From Eubacteriales bacterium (GTDB taxonomy: Bacteria > Bacillota_A > Clostridia > Lachnospirales > Lachnospiraceae), in the NCBI GenBank assembly GCA_030533315.1, contig JAUNJL010000017.1:1-39449 (forward strand): a DNA stretch of 39,449 nt, given 5' to 3'. Positions 35,801 to 39,449 of this stretch are shown piece by piece (position 1 is the stretch's first letter; the number at the start of each line of letters is the position of its first letter). The notes under the pieces were generated by a model. That model saw only the letters and a list, made by a program, of their open reading frames with translations. It was not told where the DNA came from and ran no database searches. The translations under genes and the position numbers were made by a program.

Positions 35801-37430
35801 CATCCTTTCCCACATAGACGCTGGTGCTGGTGACAATCTCCTCCCGGATGGCGTCGATGGGCGGGTTGGTCACCTGTGCGAACAGCTGCTTGAAATAATC
35901 AAACAGGGGCCTGTTTTCCTTGGAAAGCACCGCCAAGGGCGTATCCACCCCCATGGCGCCAATGCTCTCCGCCCCGTTTAAGGCCATGTTCCGAATGGAG
36001 GTGCGGTACTGCTCGTAGGTATAGCCAAAGGCCTTCTGAAGGCGGGCCCTGTGCTCCTCGCTGTACTCCGCCATTCTCTCATTGGGGATTTTGATATCCT
36101 TCAGGTGAACCAGGTTGCTGTCCAGCCACTCCCCGTAGGGCTGCTTCCTGGCGTACATCTCCTTTAGGTCGTTGTCGTCGATGATCCTCCCCTGGATGGT
36201 ATCCACCAGCAGCATCTTACCCGGGTGTAGACGCTCCTTCAGGATGATCTTCTCCTCAGGCACCGGCAGCACGCCCACCTCGGAGGACAGGATCACGCAG
36301 CCGTCAGAGGTCACGTAGTACCTGGAGGGACGGAGGCCGTTGCGGTCCAGGACGGCTCCCATTACGTCGCCGTCAGAGAACAGGATGGAGGCCGGGCCGT
36401 CCCATGGCTCCATCATGGTTGCATAATATTGGTAAAAATCCCTCTTTTCCTGGGAAATGGTGTCGTTGTTGGCCCATGGCTCCGGGATGGTGATCATCAC
36501 CGCCAGAGGAAGCTCCATCCCGCACATCATCAAAAACTCCAAAGTGTTGTCCAGCATGGCGGAGTCGGAGCCCTTCCGGTTGACCACTGGGAGAACCTTG
36601 GACAGCTCCCCGGTCAGATAAGGAGAATCCATGTTTTCCTCCCTCGCCAGCATCTTGTCCGCATTGCCCCGGATGGTGTTGATCTCACCGTTGTGCACGA
36701 TAAGGCGATTGGGATGGGCCCTCTCCCAGCTTGGATTGGTGTTGGTGCTGAAGCGGGAATGCACCACGGCGATGGCGGACTCATACTCCGGACTCTGGAG
36801 ATCCTGAAAGAAGGTGCGAAGCTGTCCCACCAGGAACATCCCCTTGTACACGATGGTGCGGCTGCTCATGGAGCACACGTAGGTATTGTCATTGCTCTGC
36901 TCAAACTCCCGGCGGGCAATGTACAGCTTCCGGTCAAAGGCAAGTCCCGTCTCCAGATCCTCCGGCTTCCTTATAAATGCCTGCATGATACAGGGCATAC
37001 ACTCCCTGGCCTTGTGGCCCAAAACCTGAGGAACGGTGGGAACACTCCTCCACCCCAAAAATTCCAGGCCTTCCTTTTCCACGATGATCTCAAACATCTT
37101 TTTGGCCTGGGCCCGTTTGATCTCATGCTGAGGGAAGAAAAACTGGGCGATCCCGTACTCCCTCTCCTCTCCGATCTCAATGCCCTCTTTTTTGCAGGCC
37201 TTCTGAAAGAACCTGTGGGAGATCTGAAGGAGGATGCCGACGCCGTCCCCCGTCTTGCCCTCTGCGTCCTTCCCGGCCCGATGTTCCAGGTTCTCCACGA
37301 TACGCAGGGCGTTGGCGACAGTGTCATGGGTCTTCTTTCCCTTGATGTTTACAACTGCGCCGATCCCGCAGTTGTCATGCTCGAACTGGGGACGGTAAAG
37401 CCCCTGCTGTCCTTTCATCGCTTCTCTCAT
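32883..37430 (-). CDS. gltB: Glutamate synthase large subunit
   Basis: A 1515-residue enzyme that makes two glutamates from glutamine and 2-oxoglutarate. The order is: class II glutaminase, with the nucleophile C21 (HDNCGIGAV) exposed after propeptide removal; central domain; FMN-binding synthase domain with MSYGSISQEAHETLAIAMN and GEGGES; the 3Fe-4S cysteines in CVMMRVCNLDTCPVG; and the C-terminal glycine-rich GXGXG domain (GEHGCEYMTGGRVVVLG). The full length fits the family. The ATG at 37430 has an AAGG upstream. It follows pyrG by 89 bases with no clear promoter between. Confidence 0.96.
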   Translation of the reverse strand: MREAMKGQQGLYRPQFEHDNCGIGAVVNIKGKKTHDTVANALRIVENLEHRAGKDAEGKTGDGVGILLQISHRFFQKACKKEGIEIGEEREYGIAQFFFPQHEIKRAQAKKMFEIIVEKEGLEFLGWRSVPTVPQVLGHKARECMPCIMQAFIRKPEDLETGLAFDRKLYIARREFEQSNDNTYVCSMSSRTIVYKGMFLVGQLRTFFQDLQSPEYESAIAVVHSRFSTNTNPSWERAHPNRLIVHNGEINTIRGNADKMLAREENMDSPYLTGELSKVLPVVNRKGSDSAMLDNTLEFLMMCGMELPLAVMITIPEPWANNDTISQEKRDFYQYYATMMEPWDGPASILFSDGDVMGAVLDRNGLRPSRYYVTSDGCVILSSEVGVLPVPEEKIILKERLHPGKMLLVDTIQGRIIDDNDLKEMYARKQPYGEWLDSNLVHLKDIKIPNERMAEYSEEHRARLQKAFGYTYEQYRTSIRNMALNGAESIGAMGVDTPLAVLSKENRPLFDYFKQLFAQVTNPPIDAIREEIVTSTSVYVGKDGNLLEQRPENCQVLKINNPILTNTDMLKIKGMKHEGFQVAVVSTLYYKSTKLERAIDRLFVEVDKAYRDGANILVLSDRGVDENHMPIPSLLAVSAVHQHLVKTKKSTSLAIILESGEPREVHHFATLLGYGASAINPYLAQETIRELIDNHMLDKDYYAAVDDYNHAVISGIVKIASKMGISTIQSYQGSQIFEAIGVSQKVIDKYFTGTVSRVGGITLEDIEDNVERLHSEAFDPLGLTTDLMLDSVGAHKMRSQGEEHKYNPRTIHLLQQSTRTGSYEMFKEYTRLVDEENHGNLRGLMDFCYAENPIPLEEVESVEEIVKRFKTGAMSYGSISQEAHETLAIAMNHLHGKSNTGEGGESDERLDSAGGGNDRCSAIKQVASGRFGVTSRYLVAAREIQIKMAQGAKPGEGGHLPAKKVYPWIAKTRHSTPGVSLISPPPHHDIYSIEDLAELIYDLKNANKYADISVKLVSEAGVGTVAAGVAKAGAQVILISGYDGGTGAAPRSSIHNAGLPWELGLAETHQTLLMNGLRNRVRIETDGKLMSGRDVAVAALLGAEEFGFATAPLVTMGCVMMRVCNLDTCPVGVATQNPELRRRFKGKPEYVENFMRFIAQELREYMAKLGVRTLEEMVGRTDLLKASASVAEPHKGKVDLSAILNNPYLGGEKKVTFDPAAEYNFELEKTLDERILLKKCEKSIRTGERSQISVEVKNTDRAFGTILGAEITRSHKKGLPEDTIVVDCRGAGGQSFGAFIPKGLTLRLTGDSNDYFGKGLSGGKLVVRVPEKAAYAAEENIIVGNVALYGATSGTAFINGVAGERFAVRNSGACAVVEGVGEHGCEYMTGGRVVVLGKTGKNFAAGMSGGIAYVLDVENVLYKNLNKAMISIEKVENKYDKKELKDLIQAHVQATGSRLGAKVLADFEGYLPHFKKLIPDEYKKMITLSAKLEEKGLNSEQAQMEAFYESIGAKE

Positions 37431-37519
37431 GATCCTTATCCTTTCTTACTCGTATTTCCTGTATTCTGATCTGCACCCTCCTCAGCTGGCATCCCTTGAC
37501 AGCCCAGATACCTGTCCTG

Positions 37520-39124
37520 TCACGACACCCTGTCCACGGCGGCCCGGATAAAGCCCCGGAACAGAGGATGCGCCCGGTTTGGTCTTGATTTAAACTCCGG
37601 GTGGGCCTGGGTCCCCACATAGAAGGGATGGCCCGGGATCTCCACCATCTCCACGATATGCCCATCGGGAGAGGTGCCCACCACGGACATTCCCTTTTCC
37701 TGCAATTCCTCCCGATAGGCATTGTTCACCTCGTAGCGGTGCCTGTGGCGCTCCTCGATCTCCTTCTCCCCGAAAAGGCGGATGGACAGGGAGCCCTCCT
37801 TCAGGACACAGGGATAGCTTCCCAGACGGAGGGTTCCTCCCAGATCCTCCACATGCTCCTGATCCGGCATCAGGGCGATCACCGGATGAGTGGTCTCGGG
37901 GGAGAGCTCGATACTGTTGGCGTCCTCATAGCCCAGAACGTGGCGGGCATATTCCACAATGGCCATCTGCATCCCCAGGCAGATCCCAAGATAGGGGATC
38001 CTGTGGACCCTGGCATACTGGGCAGCCAGGATCATGCCCTCCGTGCCCCGGTTCCCAAAGCCTCCCGGCACCAGAATGCCGTCCACGTCATGGAGCCGCT
38101 TGTCCAGGTTCTTCTCATTGAGCTCCTCCGAATCGATCCAGGTAAGCTCCACTTTTGCCCTGCACGAGATCCCTCCGTGCTTCAGAGCCTCCACCACACT
38201 TAGGTATGCGTCGTGAAGCTGGGTATATTTCCCCACAATGGCAATATCCACAGTCTTATCGGAATGGCGCAGGCTGTCCACCATCTCCACCCAGTCGGTA
38301 AGATCCGCCTTTCGGTTCTCCAGGCATAAGGACTGCATCACCACGTCCGCCAGCTTCTCCCTCTCCATGGCAAGGGGCACCTGATACAGATACTCCACGT
38401 CCAGGTTTTGGAGGACGTGACTCATGGGAACGTTGCAAAACAGGGCGATCTTGGCCCGGATCTCCTCCGTGAGGGGATGCTCGCTGCGGCACACGATCAC
38501 GTCCGGCTGGATCCCCATCCCCTGCAGCTCCTTCACGCTGGCCTGGGTGGGCTTCGTCTTCATCTCCCCGGAGGCCTTCAGGTAAGGGATCAAGGTCACG
38601 TGGATCAAAATGGCGTTCTCCCTTCCCACGTCATGCTGAAACTGCCGGATGGACTCCAAAAAGGGCTGGCTCTCAATGTCTCCCACGGTGCCTCCCACCT
38701 CGATGATGGCGATCCGGTTCTCATCAGGCGACTTTGCCCGATAAAAGCGGCTCTTGATCTCATTGGTGATATGGGGAATCACCTGCACCGTGCCCCCGCC
38801 GAAATCCCCGTGGCGCTCCTTCTGGAGCACGGACCAGTAGATCTTGCCGGTGGTCACGTTGGAATTTTCGTCCAGGTTTTCATCGATAAACCTCTCATAA
38901 TGTCCCAGGTCCAAGTCCGTCTCCGTACCGTCGTCCGTGACAAACACCTCCCCGTGCTGGATGGGGTTCATGGTGCCCGGATCGATGTTGATGTAAGGAT
39001 CAAACTTCTGCATGGTCACCTGGTAGCCCCTTGCCTTCAGCAATCTGCCGAGAGACGCCGCGGTAATGCCTTTTCCCAGCCCCGACACGACGCCGCCTGT
39101 GACAAACACGTACTTCACTGCCAT
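37520..39124 (-). CDS. pyrG: CTP synthase
   Basis: A 534-residue enzyme that aminates UTP to CTP using glutamine. The N-terminal synthetase starts [23 protein letters not shown] with the ATP P-loop. [28 protein letters not shown] is split across the UTP site, and [10 protein letters not shown] follows. The C-terminal class I glutaminase has its nucleophile in GICLGMQ, and H508 and E510 in [15 protein letters not shown] lies 8 bases before the ATG. It is the first gene of the pyrG-gltB-gltD group, all linked by glutamine. Confidence 0.96.
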   Translation of the reverse strand: MAVKYVFVTGGVVSGLGKGITAASLGRLLKARGYQVTMQKFDPYINIDPGTMNPIQHGEVFVTDDGTETDLDLGHYERFIDENLDENSNVTTGKIYWSVLQKERHGDFGGGTVQVIPHITNEIKSRFYRAKSPDENRIAIIEVGGTVGDIESQPFLESIRQFQHDVGRENAILIHVTLIPYLKASGEMKTKPTQASVKELQGMGIQPDVIVCRSEHPLTEEIRAKIALFCNVPMSHVLQNLDVEYLYQVPLAMEREKLADVVMQSLCLENRKADLTDWVEMVDSLRHSDKTVDIAIVGKYTQLHDAYLSVVEALKHGGISCRAKVELTWIDSEELNEKNLDKRLHDVDGILVPGGFGNRGTEGMILAAQYARVHRIPYLGICLGMQMAIVEYARHVLGYEDANSIELSPETTHPVIALMPDQEHVEDLGGTLRLGSYPCVLKEGSLSIRLFGEKEIEERHRHRYEVNNAYREELQEKGMSVVGTSPDGHIVEMVEIPGHPFYVGTQAHPEFKSRPNRAHPLFRGFIRAAVDRVS

Positions 39125-39253
39125 CTTTCGATCTCCTCCATGTTATTTTCAAAATAAAAAAATGCCAAAAACAGAACCGCAAAAGGATACTCCTCCTTTT
39201 TTCCATTCTTGACATCTTCGTCACACAGCACACATATCCGAAATATGGTTTAA

Positions 39254-39282
39254 AATATATACTATTTTTCCCTTTTTGTCAA
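39254..39282 (-). promoter_or_regulatory. Promoter of pyrG
   Basis: TTGACA (39277-39282) and TATATT (39254-39259) on the minus strand are 17 bases apart. The leader of about 120 nt has a small hairpin, AAAAGGA/TCCTTTT (39179-39198 area), followed by T-rich sequence. The start region lacks the GGG run used for the pyrG attenuation known in Bacillus. Confidence 0.85.
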
Positions 39283-39449
39283 TAATGAAGCGCCCGTATC
39301 CGGCAGCACGCAGATAAATGCAAAGGAAGGGATGGAAGCCCACGAAGGAGGCGGATCCCTCCCAGCCAGCCCAAACGGTCACAAACGTCGAAACCCGCCA
39401 CAGTTTTGCAGCAACATATGTTCGGGCATGGCTTGAAATCCTTTTATTT
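39283..39449. other. Non-coding end of the window
   Basis: Upstream of the pyrG promoter I see no supported ORF or RNA gene on either strand. There is one small inverted repeat, GGAGG/CCTCC (39347-39362), with no T-run. Confidence 0.5.

Noticed and set aside
33282..35981. 899-codon plus-strand open frame over gltB
   Set aside because: Antisense shadow of a highly conserved enzyme; no ribosome binding site or recognisable domain.
39125..39253. pyrG attenuation of the Bacillus type (reiterative G addition)
   Set aside because: The predicted transcript start has no GGG run and the leader hairpin is AT-rich.
39347..39362. Small GGAGG/CCTCC inverted repeat near the window end
   Set aside because: A five-pair stem with no T-run and no adjacent gene is likely chance in GC-rich DNA.

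Overview
The window reads as chromosomal DNA of an anaerobic Firmicute, most likely a fairly GC-rich member of the Clostridia (Lachnospiraceae-like). The evidence is the gene set: LL-diaminopimelate aminotransferase, an archaeal-type aspartyl-tRNA synthetase beside gatCAB, a glnA-ANTAR regulator pair, a multidomain NADH-linked flavodiiron protein, a PotC-PotD fusion, strong AGGAGG ribosome binding sites and sigma-A promoters of the TTGACA/TATAAT type. The species is not identified. No IS element, prophage block, CRISPR array or rRNA is visible. Almost every gene lies on the minus strand; only the first complete gene and one tRNA are on the plus strand.

Layout. Positions 1-1160: the first codons of a gene leaving the window, then a plus-strand homocysteine S-methyltransferase that converges on the next block at a bidirectional terminator. 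Positions 1160-12191 (minus): a nine-gene operon read potA1-potB1-potC1-potA2-potB2-potCD-potD-ptsI-DUF362, holding two polyamine-type ABC transporter sets, a free binding protein, an Enzyme I-like PEP phosphotransferase and a ferredoxin-like DUF362 protein, behind a leader of about 500 nt. Positions 12316-12448: tRNA-Thr(CGT). Positions 12532-13410: a GH25 lysozyme without signal peptide. Positions 13521-17171 (minus): ilvN-ilvC-leuC-leuD, branched-chain amino acid synthesis, with a leader that could fold in mutually exclusive ways. Positions 17191-18446 (minus): a tyrosine-phosphatase-family protein whose catalytic cysteine is replaced by glycine. Positions 18525-20351 (minus): Pit phosphate transporter and its DUF47 partner.

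Positions 20532-31294 (minus) read glnA-ANTAR regulator-aspS-gatC-gatA-gatB-dapL-flavodiiron oxidoreductase. Spacing is short and there is no convincing internal terminator, so at least glnA to gatB could be one transcription unit. Positions 31380-39282 (minus): pyrG-gltB-gltD. Together these two blocks centre on glutamine: GlnA makes it, GltBD and PyrG consume it, GatCAB uses it to amidate mischarged tRNAs, and an ANTAR protein probably senses nitrogen state through RNA.

No clearly new system stands out. The best second-look items are the inactive-looking phosphatase with its structured leader, the ilvN leader with competing helices, the free PotD that has lost the polyamine contact residues, and the glnA-ANTAR-aspS-gatCAB arrangement.
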